Below, piece after piece: positions 1 to 7,194 of a stretch of 27,827 bases of DNA. This stretch comes from DATKCA01 sp035544675. Its GTDB lineage: Bacteria; Acidobacteriota; Thermoanaerobaculia; Gp7-AA8. Numbering within the stretch: the first letter of the stretch is position 1; every line of letters starts with the position of its first letter. A program made the translations under genes and the position numbers. The notes beneath the pieces were generated by a model. That model ran no database searches, was not told where the DNA came from, and saw only the letters and a list, made by a program, of their open reading frames with translations. The stretch is from positions 1 through 27,827 of the forward strand of contig DATKCA010000042.1 of the NCBI GenBank assembly GCA_035544675.1, in the 5' to 3' direction.

Positions 1-88
1 AGCCGGAGCGACGCCCGGCCGCACGGCGGCGTTCGGTGGGGCGCTGATCCGCGGTTTCCCTTCAGGCGGTGACCGCGTCTAACCGGTC

Positions 89-3000
89 ATGCAAGGCTAT
101 AGTCGCTCGCTCCTGCTCACTGCGTCGCTCCTGGTAGGGGCGGCTGTCTCGCTGCTCATGACTGCCGCGCCGGCGGAGGAACGGGGCCGGGCCGCGGCTG
201 GGGCTTCGGCCGCGGTGGGGACGGCCGCCGGGCCGGCGGCGCTCCACCAAGCGCCGGTGGGGACACCGGCGCCCCGGCAGTCAGGTTGGGCGCCCCAACG
301 GCCGGCGTCCGAGATCCAGCCCCCGATTTCCATGTGCGACCCGGACGGGCAGGAGCTCATCCTCGAAGACCTGTCGATCCGCGCGGCCATCCACGGCATG
401 CTCTCTCTCACGGAGATGGAGTTCCGCTTCCGCAATCCCACCTCGCGACGCATCGAGGGACGCTTCACCACGACGCTTCCTCCCGACTCAGCCATCTCGC
501 GGTGGGCGATGGAGGTCAACGGCCGCCTGATGGAGGGCGAAGTCATCGAGCGCCTGAAGGCCAATCAGGTCTACGAGCAGTTCCTGCACCGCATGCGCGA
601 CCCGGCGCTGCTCGAGCAGGACCAGGGGAATCGCTTCTCGGCGCGCATCTTTCCGATCGAGCCGAATGCGCCGGTGCGCCTGATCCTCTCGTACACGCGC
701 CTCCTTCCCCTTCGCGACGGCGTGCGCACGTACGACGTGCCGCTTCGCGGAATGCCGAAGATGGCGCACTTCTCGTTTCGCGCGCAGGTCGCGCCGCTCC
801 CGGGCGAAGAGAGCACGACCGCGGCGGCCAGCGACTCGTTCCGGGCTTCGGGCGTGACCCGCAGCAGCGTGGACGTCTTCACGGTCGACGAGCGCGATTA
901 CACGCCGCCGCGCGACATCGAGTTGTCGTGGCGTCCGGCCTCCGGAGCGAACCGGAGCCGGATCCTCCGCGCGGGCGACTTCTATCTGGCAGCGTTCCGT
1001 CCGGCGGTTGGACAGGCAAGATTGCCTGTCCTCCACAATTGGATCTTCTATATCGATACCTCGGCCTCGGCGGCGGAAGGAACCGAGCATCGGATTCGCG
1101 CCCTGCAGTCGATCTTCGGAGCGCTTCCGGAGAGCGACCGCGTCCGCGTCTTCGCATTCGACAACGACGTCGTCCAGCTCCGCAGCGGAACGGCCCGCGA
1201 CCTGGCGCGATCCATCGATGAACTGCTCCGGGCGCGGATGTTCCTCGGCGGGACCGACCTGGCGGCAGCGATCCGCCACGCCGGGAGAACGGCGGCAAAC
1301 GAGCGCGATGCGGCGATCGTCTTCGTCAGCGATCTCGTCCCGACGCTCGGCGCGACATCGTCGAGCGACGTGAACGACGCGGTGCGCGCGCTGCCTGGAG
1401 GCACCGCGGCGCACGCCCTCATACTCGGAGCACGTGACAACGCCCCGGCCGCGCGCGCTCTGACGGCCGGTCGCGGGCGCGTCATCCGCGTTCCGTTCAG
1501 CGACACTCTCGATGCGCGCGCCCGTGAAGCCGCGGCATCGCTGCGCGTTCCCCTCGGAGCTTCGGTCGATGTCACCGACGCGGGGGCGGAGTGGTTCTAC
1601 CCGCACCGTATCGACGACGTCCACCCCGGCCACGAAGTCATCATCCTCGGCAAAACACGCGCGGGCGCGCAGCCGGGCGTCAGATTAGCGCAGGCAGTGA
1701 GCGCCGGTGAGGACACCGGCGCCTCCATCACATCGCTCACCAGCGGGACCTTTGCGCCGCTGCTCGAGCGCGAGGGCTATCGCGCCTATCTCGACTTCCT
1801 CGCGGAGCGCGAGGCGAATGAGCCGTCGGAGGCCGTGCGCAAGGCCCTGGCCACCGAGCAGGTGAGGATCAGCACCGAGCAGCGCGTGGTCATTCCACGG
1901 ACGACGATGCTGGTGCTGGAGACCGAGTTCGACTACCAGCGCTTCGGCATCGACCGCCGTGCCCTGGCCGCGATTCTGACGATCGACGCCGGCGGGATCA
2001 CGCGGATCGATCGCACTCGCGAGCAGCCGCTGCCGGCCGGCGTGGCTCGGCGCGAGATGCGCCAGGCCGTTCCTCCGCCTACGGCACCGATGCCATTCCC
2101 GGCCTCGCCGCCTCCGCCACCGTTGATGCAGTCAGCGCCGATGGAGGAGAGGGACGCGGCAGGCGTGCCGGTGGGAGCGGTCTCGGGGATGATGGCAGAA
2201 CGGATTGCGGTGCCCGCGGATGAGCCGGCGACGGCACAGGCCCCGCGGTCGCGGGTCGGAAACCTCGTCCGGAGCGACTCGTTGCAGCGGCCGTTCAAGA
2301 AGTCTGATGAAGCATGGATCAACGTGCGGCGACCGTCCGGGGCGCAGATCGATGCGCTGTACGCGCGGCTGCGCCAGGATCCACGTGACCGCGAGGTGTA
2401 CAACCAGCTCAGCGACGCGCTCGTTCTGGCCGGGCGCTGGGAGGCGCTGCGGTCTCTCGCGCTCCAGTGGCAGCCCTACGACGCCGACAACCCGCAGGTC
2501 TACGAGATCCTGGGTCTGGCGGGCGAAGAGCTCGGCAAGGACGGGGAGGCGGCGCGCGCGTATGCGTCGCTGATCGAGGTGGCGCCGGCGAAGACCGAGC
2601 TTCTGCAACGAGCCGGACTGCTCCTCGTGCGGGTGAACCGGGCCAGGGTTGCCGAATCGCCGCTGCGGCGCGCTCTCGAGCTGCGCCCCGATCGCGTGAA
2701 CAGCTATCGCCATCTGGCGCTGATGCTCTGGCTCGACGGCCGGCCGGAGGAAGCGGCGCGCGTTCTGGAGAGCGCGACGCGGCAGACGTTCCCGGGGTGG
2801 TACGGAGACGCGCAGCGCGTGGTCCGCGACGAGCTCGGCTACGTGTACCGGAGCTGGGCGGCGGAGGTGCCGCAGCGGCGCGCCGAGATCGCGGACAGGG
2901 CGCGGGAGCACAACGTCGACCTGGAGCGCCGGGACGCGCTGCGCGTGTCGCTGGCGTGGGAGACCGACGCGAACGACGTCGACCTCCACGTGATCGATCC

Positions 3001-3277
3001 GGCCGGCGAGCAGTGCTACTACTCGAACCCGCGGACAGCGTCAGGCCTGGAGCTGTACGGCGACATCACGCAGGGGCTTGGTCCGGAAGTGATCCGCACG
3101 AGCCGCGTGATCCCCGGGACGTATCACGTCGGCGTGCGGTATTTCGCGGCCGGCCCGATGGGAGTCAGCCGCGGCCTGGTCATCGTCATGCGCGACGAGA
3201 CGGTCTCCGTCCACCCGTTCCGGCTCGTGGAGGGTGGAAAGGAAATCCGCTACGTGACGGGAGTGAGGATGAAGTAG
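89..3277 (+). CDS. Exported VIT and VWA domain protein with TPR and DUF2135-like C-terminus
   Basis: A 1062-residue protein with an N-terminal signal peptide or anchor (about residues 1-29, ending TAAPAE). A VIT domain follows (about 76-210). A von Willebrand factor A domain (about 315-490) carries the MIDAS-type motif DTSAS starting near Asp323. A proline-rich linker lies near 660-680, TPR-like helices at about 750-900, and the C-terminal module (about 950-1062, VSLAWETDANDVDLHV) resembles DUF2135. VIT/VWA proteins of this kind are cell-surface or periplasmic, and the VWA domain usually binds a protein ligand through a metal ion; the substrate here is unknown. No Shine-Dalgarno sequence precedes the ATG. 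Two kinds of palindrome sit in frame inside the gene (251-272, 1010-1031, 1701-1722). The gene converges on the minus-strand gene ending at 3373, with a palindromic repeat between them. Confidence 0.87.
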   Translation: MQGYSRSLLLTASLLVGAAVSLLMTAAPAEERGRAAAGASAAVGTAAGPAALHQAPVGTPAPRQSGWAPQRPASEIQPPISMCDPDGQELILEDLSIRAAIHGMLSLTEMEFRFRNPTSRRIEGRFTTTLPPDSAISRWAMEVNGRLMEGEVIERLKANQVYEQFLHRMRDPALLEQDQGNRFSARIFPIEPNAPVRLILSYTRLLPLRDGVRTYDVPLRGMPKMAHFSFRAQVAPLPGEESTTAAASDSFRASGVTRSSVDVFTVDERDYTPPRDIELSWRPASGANRSRILRAGDFYLAAFRPAVGQARLPVLHNWIFYIDTSASAAEGTEHRIRALQSIFGALPESDRVRVFAFDNDVVQLRSGTARDLARSIDELLRARMFLGGTDLAAAIRHAGRTAANERDAAIVFVSDLVPTLGATSSSDVNDAVRALPGGTAAHALILGARDNAPAARALTAGRGRVIRVPFSDTLDARAREAAASLRVPLGASVDVTDAGAEWFYPHRIDDVHPGHEVIILGKTRAGAQPGVRLAQAVSAGEDTGASITSLTSGTFAPLLEREGYRAYLDFLAEREANEPSEAVRKALATEQVRISTEQRVVIPRTTMLVLETEFDYQRFGIDRRALAAILTIDAGGITRIDRTREQPLPAGVARREMRQAVPPPTAPMPFPASPPPPPLMQSAPMEERDAAGVPVGAVSGMMAERIAVPADEPATAQAPRSRVGNLVRSDSLQRPFKKSDEAWINVRRPSGAQIDALYARLRQDPRDREVYNQLSDALVLAGRWEALRSLALQWQPYDADNPQVYEILGLAGEELGKDGEAARAYASLIEVAPAKTELLQRAGLLLVRVNRARVAESPLRRALELRPDRVNSYRHLALMLWLDGRPEEAARVLESATRQTFPGWYGDAQRVVRDELGYVYRSWAAEVPQRRAEIADRAREHNVDLERRDALRVSLAWETDANDVDLHVIDPAGEQCYYSNPRTASGLELYGDITQGLGPEVIRTSRVIPGTYHVGVRYFAAGPMGVSRGLVIVMRDETVSVHPFRLVEGGKEIRYVTGVRMK
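251..272. repeat. In-frame palindrome, copy 1
   Basis: Perfect 9-base arms GCGCCGGTG and CACCGGCGC around loop GGGA, inside the VIT/VWA gene just after the signal peptide. It is translated as part of the low-complexity stretch APVGTPAP. The same element recurs at 1701, 5702 and, in variant form, at 19581 and 25856. Confidence 0.8.
1010..1031. repeat. In-frame palindrome of a second type
   Basis: Perfect 9-base arms GGACAGGCA and TGCCTGTCC around loop AGAT, inside the VIT/VWA gene just before the first strand of the VWA domain. It is translated as GQARLPVL. Its sequence is unrelated to the GCGCCGGTG family. Confidence 0.75.
1701..1722. repeat. In-frame palindrome, copy 2
   Basis: Perfect arms GCGCCGGTG and CACCGGCGC around loop AGGA, in the region after the VWA domain. 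It is translated as SAGEDTGA, a different reading frame of the element from copy 1. Confidence 0.8.
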
Positions 3278-3279
3278 CG

Positions 3280-3370
3280 GTCATCCCGAGCGTAGCGAGG
3301 GATCTGGGGGCAGGGGGGGACGAATTCGTGCCTCCCGACCGCCCGGATTCCTCGCTGACGCTCGGAATGA
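3280..3370. repeat. Large imperfect palindrome between convergent genes, possible two-way terminator
   Basis: The left end begins GTCATCCCGAGCGTAGCGAG and the right end finishes TCGCTGACGCTCGGAATGAC. The two ends are near reverse complements over about 26 bases, with a few mismatches and one inserted base, around a G-rich centre. It fills almost all of the gap between the convergent genes ending at 3277 and 3373. Elements of this form are widespread in Acidobacteriota-like genomes (recalled, not searched). A role in ending transcription from both sides is inferred from position. Confidence 0.7.
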
Positions 3371-3372
3371 CA

Positions 3373-4350
3373 CTATTGCGCGTCGTTCATCTTCTTCATG
3401 AACGTGGCGTCCACTCCGTGAATGCGCATCGAGATCATCTTGTCGACCGGAACCTTGCTGTAACCGGCCTCACCTAACTCCCGGATGAATTCGGGAGTGA
3501 CGCGATGGATGCGCATCGACACGAGCTTGCTGGCGGGGATGCCGGTGTAGCCGAGCTCGCGCAGCTCGCGGATGAACTCGGGGGTGACGCGGTGGATGCG
3601 CATCGACACGAGCTGTTCGTGCGAGAGGCCGTCGTAGCCCAGGGCCTTCATCTCGGCGATGAACTCCGGTGAGGCCCTGTGGATCCTGGTGCTGACCAGT
3701 TTGTCGAGGGACAGATTGGTCATCCCCGAGGCGCGCATCTCGCGGATGTACTGGGGAGTGACGCGATGGATCTGCGAGGAGATCAGATCTTCCGCGCTCA
3801 CCTCGTCATATCCGAGCGAGCGCAGCTCGCCCACGAGCTCCGGCGTGACCCGGAAGATCCGCATGGCCAGGTACTTGTCGAGCGGCACACGATAGCCGAG
3901 AGCCTGCATCGACCGGATGTACGCGGTGGACACGTCGTGGATGGCGAGCTGCATCAGGGTCTCGTCCACGCTGCTGCGCTTGCCGACGACGCCGTCCGTG
4001 GAGATGCCCATCGACCGGATCGTCGAGAGATACGAGGCGCTCGGGGTGAACGTGAACGCCCCGCCGCCGTAGCCGTCTTTGAACGTCCCCTCGAACGAGA
4101 AGTTCCCGGCTTCACGGTTCATCGCGAACTGGACGGGAATGGAGCTCGCGCTTCGGATCTGCGCCTCGCTCAGCCCGGAGAAGGCGGAGGTGGCGAACGT
4201 CTGTCCATTCTGGCTGTGCTTCCGGGCCACGTTCAGGTGGATCTTTCCGGCCTCCTCGGAGCTTCCGGTCCAGGAACCGCGCAGCGTCTCCGCGGAAGCC
4301 GTTCCGGCGGCGAGAATCAGAGTCAGCGCGGCAACGATCAGGCGTTTCAT
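3373..4350 (-). CDS. Secreted protein with 29-residue tandem repeats
   Basis: A 325-residue protein with a clear signal peptide (MKRLIVAALTLILAAGTASA). I chose the ATG at 4350 because GAGGAG stands 8 bases upstream; an upstream in-frame start at 4371 would overlap the previous gene and lacks such a site. After a beta-rich N-terminal domain (about residues 22-120, LRGSWTGS, FEGTFKDGYGGGAF) come six helical repeats of 29 residues (one has 28) and a partial seventh, with consensus RVTPEFIRELRxLGY...LVSMRIH. The same repeat forms the tail of the M56 peptidase encoded immediately upstream, 17 bases away, so the two are probably co-transcribed and functionally linked. Function is unknown; the repeats look like a binding surface or a pairing module. 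No enzyme motif was seen. Confidence 0.85.
   Translation of the reverse strand: MKRLIVAALTLILAAGTASAETLRGSWTGSSEEAGKIHLNVARKHSQNGQTFATSAFSGLSEAQIRSASSIPVQFAMNREAGNFSFEGTFKDGYGGGAFTFTPSASYLSTIRSMGISTDGVVGKRSSVDETLMQLAIHDVSTAYIRSMQALGYRVPLDKYLAMRIFRVTPELVGELRSLGYDEVSAEDLISSQIHRVTPQYIREMRASGMTNLSLDKLVSTRIHRASPEFIAEMKALGYDGLSHEQLVSMRIHRVTPEFIRELRELGYTGIPASKLVSMRIHRVTPEFIRELGEAGYSKVPVDKMISMRIHGVDATFMKKMNDAQ
3418..3936 (-). repeat. Tandem 87-bp coding repeats (29 residues each)
   Basis: Six consecutive units, one shorter by a codon, encode the helical repeat of the secreted protein. Adjacent units are very similar at DNA level (for example the recurring TGGATGCGCATCGACACGAG on the plus strand), which points to recent duplication or gene conversion. 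Confidence 0.85.
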
Positions 4351-4367
4351 TCTTCGATCTCCTCGTT

Positions 4368-5981
4368 TCACTTCTTGTCGCGGTAGCGGGCCATGTCGCG
4401 AATGTAGCCGGCATCGACGCCGGCAACGGCCAGCCGGGTGAGCTCGCGGACGGTGAGGTCCTTGTAGCCGGCAGCGGAGAGCGCTCTGACGAAGTCGGGC
4501 TTCACTCCGTGCATGTGCAGCCGAGCCGCGTCCCTGGCCCTCGTGAGGTTCACTCCGGCGGCGCGCATCGAGTCGATGTACTGCGGCGTCACTCCATGAA
4601 TCTTCATGGAGAGGATGTCGCCCAGCGTCAAGTCGCCGAGTCCGGCCTTGCGCATGGTCTCGATGTACTCGGGTGTGACGCGATGGATGCGCATCGAGAT
4701 GAGCTCGTCGATGGTGAACCTGCCGGAAGCGCCCAGCTTGCGGCTCTCGTCGACGTCGTCCGTGTCGAAGTCGTCGAACGCCGCCTCGATGCCGTCCACC
4801 ACGACGTGGGCGATCGCTGGAGCGACCGCGGGCGAGAGGCGCACGCGCGGCGTGACGACGACGGGCGGGCGTGGGGGCGTGGGCATGGGCGCGATCGCGA
4901 CCCGCGGCGTCACGCTCACGGCCGGAACCGCCGGCGTCACAACCACGGGACGAGGCGACAGCGGCGGCTCGGGCGGGGGTGGCGCCTGCGGTTCATTGTC
5001 GAGCGCCGCGGCCAGGACAGGAATGGCGATGAGGCCGGCCACCAGAAGCATCGCCGCGATCGCTCCGGCCCAGCTCGCGCTCAGCCGGGTCTCTCCGTCG
5101 CGTGCCACGAGCCGGCGGACCCGGTCGAACAGCGAGCCACCGTTCGCGGCAACAGCCGGCGCGGGCACCCCGCGAAGCCGCTCGAGCTGCGTGAGCGCCC
5201 GCGCGTACTGCAGCGCGTCGCCGCACGTGGTCACCGCGAGGTCGTCGCAGCAGTTCTCGCGCTCGATGCGGATCTGCTTCGAGATCCACCACACCGCAGG
5301 ATGGTAGAAGAGGAGTGTCTCGGCCACGGACTGCAGCGCGTTGACGAGATAGTCGTGACGCCGAACGTGGGCAAGCTCGTGAGCCAGCACCATCTCCAGC
5401 TGCTGTGGCGTCAGTCCGGTCACGCTGCTGAGCGGCAGCAGGATGACGGGCCGGAGCCAGCCGACAACGCTGGGAACCTCCACGGCCGCAGACTCGATCA
5501 GCCGGAACGCGCGCGTGACGCCCAGCCGCCTGGCCACTCTGGCCGCAGCGGTCTGAAGCTCGTCTGCGGCCTGCCGTGACGTCCGGTCGACGACGGACCG
5601 CGTCTTTTTCCAACTGACGATGAGCCGCAGCGTGAGCAGGGCCACGCCGAGGAGCCAGGTGTAGGCGACGTGCGGCGCGTAGTCGTGTAGTGAGAGACCG
5701 AGCGCCGGTGTCCCCACGGGCGCCGGCTGTTCGTCTGCCACGAGGGCGGCGGTGAGGACACCGCCGCTCCACTCCGCATTCGCGGCCGCGGCCGGCTCAT
5801 ACGAGCGGACGCCGGTGACGACGCCTGCCACGACGATGAGCAGGAGCGCCGCGCAGGCGAGGAAGTAGCGGGCTGCGGCCCGCCGCGTAAGCGCCAGACC
5901 GGCCGCCAGAAACAGCGCCACCAGAGCTCCCTGCCACAGCAGATGCAGTACTGCCAGACCTGTTGCCGAGGCGTAGCTCAT
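4368..5981 (-). CDS. M56 family membrane metallopeptidase (BlaR1-like) with C-terminal 29-residue repeats
   Basis: A 537-residue membrane protease. Hydrophobic segments lie near residues 11-31, 38-58 and 103-123, with another near 300-325. The zinc motif HELAH (201-205) is followed by ENCCDDLA, typical of the BlaR1/MecR1 M56 family. A Pro-rich linker (about 330-390) leads to about three and a half copies of the 29-residue repeat seen in the next gene (SMRIHRVTPEYIETMRKAGL). It lacks the penicillin-binding sensor domain of true BlaR1, so the repeat region may be the sensing part. Its start overlaps the stop of the BlaI-like gene by four bases (ATGA), implying translational coupling. In known systems the activated M56 protein leads to cleavage of the repressor. 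A GCGCCGGTG-type palindrome lies in frame at 5702. Confidence 0.9.
   Translation of the reverse strand: MSYASATGLAVLHLLWQGALVALFLAAGLALTRRAAARYFLACAALLLIVVAGVVTGVRSYEPAAAANAEWSGGVLTAALVADEQPAPVGTPALGLSLHDYAPHVAYTWLLGVALLTLRLIVSWKKTRSVVDRTSRQAADELQTAAARVARRLGVTRAFRLIESAAVEVPSVVGWLRPVILLPLSSVTGLTPQQLEMVLAHELAHVRRHDYLVNALQSVAETLLFYHPAVWWISKQIRIERENCCDDLAVTTCGDALQYARALTQLERLRGVPAPAVAANGGSLFDRVRRLVARDGETRLSASWAGAIAAMLLVAGLIAIPVLAAALDNEPQAPPPPEPPLSPRPVVVTPAVPAVSVTPRVAIAPMPTPPRPPVVVTPRVRLSPAVAPAIAHVVVDGIEAAFDDFDTDDVDESRKLGASGRFTIDELISMRIHRVTPEYIETMRKAGLGDLTLGDILSMKIHGVTPQYIDSMRAAGVNLTRARDAARLHMHGVKPDFVRALSAAGYKDLTVRELTRLAVAGVDAGYIRDMARYRDKK
4422..4724 (-). repeat. 87-bp coding repeats in the M56 peptidase
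   Basis: Three full 29-residue units plus a half unit encode the C-terminal region of the peptidase. They match the repeats at 3418-3936 in length, phase and core residues (SMRIH, RVTPEYI), although they are more diverged from each other. Confidence 0.8.
5702..5723. repeat. In-frame palindrome, copy 3
   Basis: Arms GCGCCGGTG and CACGGGCGC around TCCC; one arm base differs from the other copies. On the minus strand the loop reads GGGA, as in copy 1. It lies in the M56 gene, translated as APVGTPAL, between the second and third membrane segments. Confidence 0.75.
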
Positions 5982-6364
5982 CGTTTGTCTCCTTCCAGGC
6001 GGTCGAGCAGGTCGCGGATCGCGTTCAATTCGTCCGTGGTTGCCTTGCGGCCCGACAACGCCTGCATGACCAGCTTCGCCGGCGAGCCGCTGAAGGCGCG
6101 GTCGACGAGATCGGAAAGCAGCTGCCTCTGCGTCCGCTGTTCGCTGAGCCGCGGCTCGTACACGTGAGCGCGCTGCGACTCGTCGCGGACCACCAGACCC
6201 TTCTCCGTCATGATCTGCATCAGCTTGAGAATGGTGGTGTAGCCCGTGCCCTGCGTGGTGCTCAGGATTTCATGGACGTCGCGAACGGTGCTCGGCCCCC
6301 GGTCCCAGAGAACCCTCAGGATCGCAAGCTCCGCGTCGGTCGGCATCGGTGAGGTTTCTGCCAT
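5978..6364 (-). CDS. BlaI/MecI/CopY family transcriptional repressor
   Basis: A 128-residue winged-helix protein of normal family length. The N-terminal pattern TDAELAILRVLWDRGPSTVR, then TGYTTILKLMQIMTEKGLV and AHVYEP, is the typical DNA-binding domain of the Penicillinase_R family; the C-terminal half (about 75-128) is the dimerisation and regulatory part. The ATG at 6364 has GAGGAGAG six bases upstream. It is the first gene of the three-gene unit running to 3373, coupled to the M56 peptidase by an ATGA overlap. Two palindromes upstream (6392-6407 and 6414-6427), one of them inside the promoter spacer, are likely its own operators, giving autoregulation. Confidence 0.92.
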   Translation of the reverse strand: MAETSPMPTDAELAILRVLWDRGPSTVRDVHEILSTTQGTGYTTILKLMQIMTEKGLVVRDESQRAHVYEPRLSEQRTQRQLLSDLVDRAFSGSPAKLVMQALSGRKATTDELNAIRDLLDRLEGDKR

Positions 6365-6387
6365 CGGTCTCTCCTCGATACGGGGAG

Positions 6388-6427
6388 ACTATACGAAAGG
6401 TTTCGTAACGTCAACGAAGCGCTTCGT
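6388..6427 (-). promoter_or_regulatory. Promoter with two palindromic operators for the BlaI/M56 operon
   Basis: On the minus strand TTGACG (6414-6409) and TATAGT (6393-6388), 15 bases apart, form a good promoter. The palindrome TACGAAA-GG-TTTCGTA (6392-6407) fills the spacer. A second, ACGAAGCGCTTCGT (6414-6427), overlaps and extends upstream of the -35. The two centres are 21 bases apart, about two helical turns, so two repressor dimers could bind the same face. The predicted transcript starts near 6381 and includes the ribosome site GAGGAGAG. Confidence 0.75.
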
Positions 6428-6473
6428 AGGCGTGAGGATGGAGCGGCGGCGGCACCGGCGCTCCGACATCGTC

Positions 6474-6884
6474 TTACAGCCGCTGGAGGGGCGCTCTCGA
6501 GGCTTCGACGCGGTCAGGCATCACGAACACCTGGCGGGCCCGATCGGAGGCGAGAGTCTCCGGCGTGTAGAAGCGGTCGAGAACGGACGGGTTCCAGGCG
6601 AAGAGATCGGCGTTCGCCTTCTCGAAGCCTGGCCAGCTCTGGCCGGACAGCATGCGTTCGTGGATCAGAACGACGAAGGCGCAGGTGATCGTCTCGTGAT
6701 AGAGGCCCGGTCGTCCGATCGCCGCGGCGAAGCGTCGCAAGCCCTCGGAGAATCGGCCGAGGGCGAGCGCGAAGGAATGCCTGTTCAGCAGAAGCCACGC
6801 CAGGCGGATGTGGTCGCGGTGGTGGAACGCATTCGGATCGAGAGAGGTGGTGTCGAGCGCGGCGAGCAACTCTTCGTCGCTCAT
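6474..6884 (-). CDS. Conserved-looking His-rich protein of unknown function
   Basis: A 136-residue soluble, helical protein with no signal peptide. I do not recognise a named domain. The conspicuous residues are FHHRDHIRLAW (His21, His22, Asp24, His25) and LYHETIT (His63, Glu64), spaced as in small helical metal-binding proteins; metal binding is an inference. Its ATG overlaps the stop of the ribbon-helix-helix-like gene by four bases (ATGA), so the two are translated together and probably act together. A toxin-antitoxin-like or regulator-effector pair is possible but unproven. I recall similar small proteins in related genomes annotated as hypothetical. Confidence 0.75.
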   Translation of the reverse strand: MSDEELLAALDTTSLDPNAFHHRDHIRLAWLLLNRHSFALALGRFSEGLRRFAAAIGRPGLYHETITCAFVVLIHERMLSGQSWPGFEKANADLFAWNPSVLDRFYTPETLASDRARQVFVMPDRVEASRAPLQRL

Positions 6885-7159
6885 CGTTTCCGTCCTTTCT
6901 GCACCGAGCGCTCGAAGAGGCGATGACTGGCGCCGGCGCCGAGATCGAGCCCGTAGATCTTCCGCAGCTCCGCGATGAGGGCCCGCGACTGCGCGCCGAA
7001 CGGCGCCTTGCCCTCGAAGGCGTGCAGCACGATTCCCTCGATGAGATCGCCCAGGCTCATGTCGTTGTATTCGGCCAGAGCCTTGAGCACCTTGAGAAGG
7101 CGCTTCTCCATGCGCACGCCCGTCTGGACGCGCTGGACCGGGATGTCTTTCGTGACCAT
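6881..7159 (-). CDS. Small ribbon-helix-helix-like protein
   Basis: A 92-residue protein. Residues about 10-50 (VQTGVRMEKRLLKVLKALAEYNDMSLGDLIEGIVL) have the strand-helix-helix pattern of CopG/Arc-like DNA-binding proteins, with the second helix after DMSLGDL. The C-terminal part is basic (SVQKGRKR). It has no Shine-Dalgarno site; instead a promoter (TTGAAG, 17 bases, TACACT) ends six bases before the ATG, so the message is probably leaderless. A dyad TGGTA-6-TACCA overlaps the -10 and start codon and could be its own operator. It is coupled to the downstream His-rich gene. Confidence 0.75.
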   Translation of the reverse strand: MVTKDIPVQRVQTGVRMEKRLLKVLKALAEYNDMSLGDLIEGIVLHAFEGKAPFGAQSRALIAELRKIYGLDLGAGASHRLFERSVQKGRKR

Positions 7160-7194
7160 GGTATCAGTGTACCAAGATCACAGGAGCGCTTCAA
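7159..7194 (-). promoter_or_regulatory. Leaderless-type promoter with overlapping dyad
   Basis: On the minus strand, -35 TTGAAG at 7194-7189, a 17-base spacer, and -10 TACACT at 7171-7166, then GATACC and the ATG at 7159. Transcription would begin at or very near the A of ATG. An inverted repeat TGGTA (7159-7163) and TACCA (7170-7174) covers the -10, consistent with repression by a dimeric regulator. Confidence 0.6.

Noticed and set aside
1..88. Possible end of an upstream gene or a promoter for the VIT/VWA gene
   Set aside because: No clear stop-coupled frame, -10, -35 or ribosome site could be supported in these bases.
3418..3936. Regular 87-base periodicity that might be a CRISPR array
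   Set aside because: Units are contiguous, keep one reading frame and have no spacers; they encode a protein repeat.
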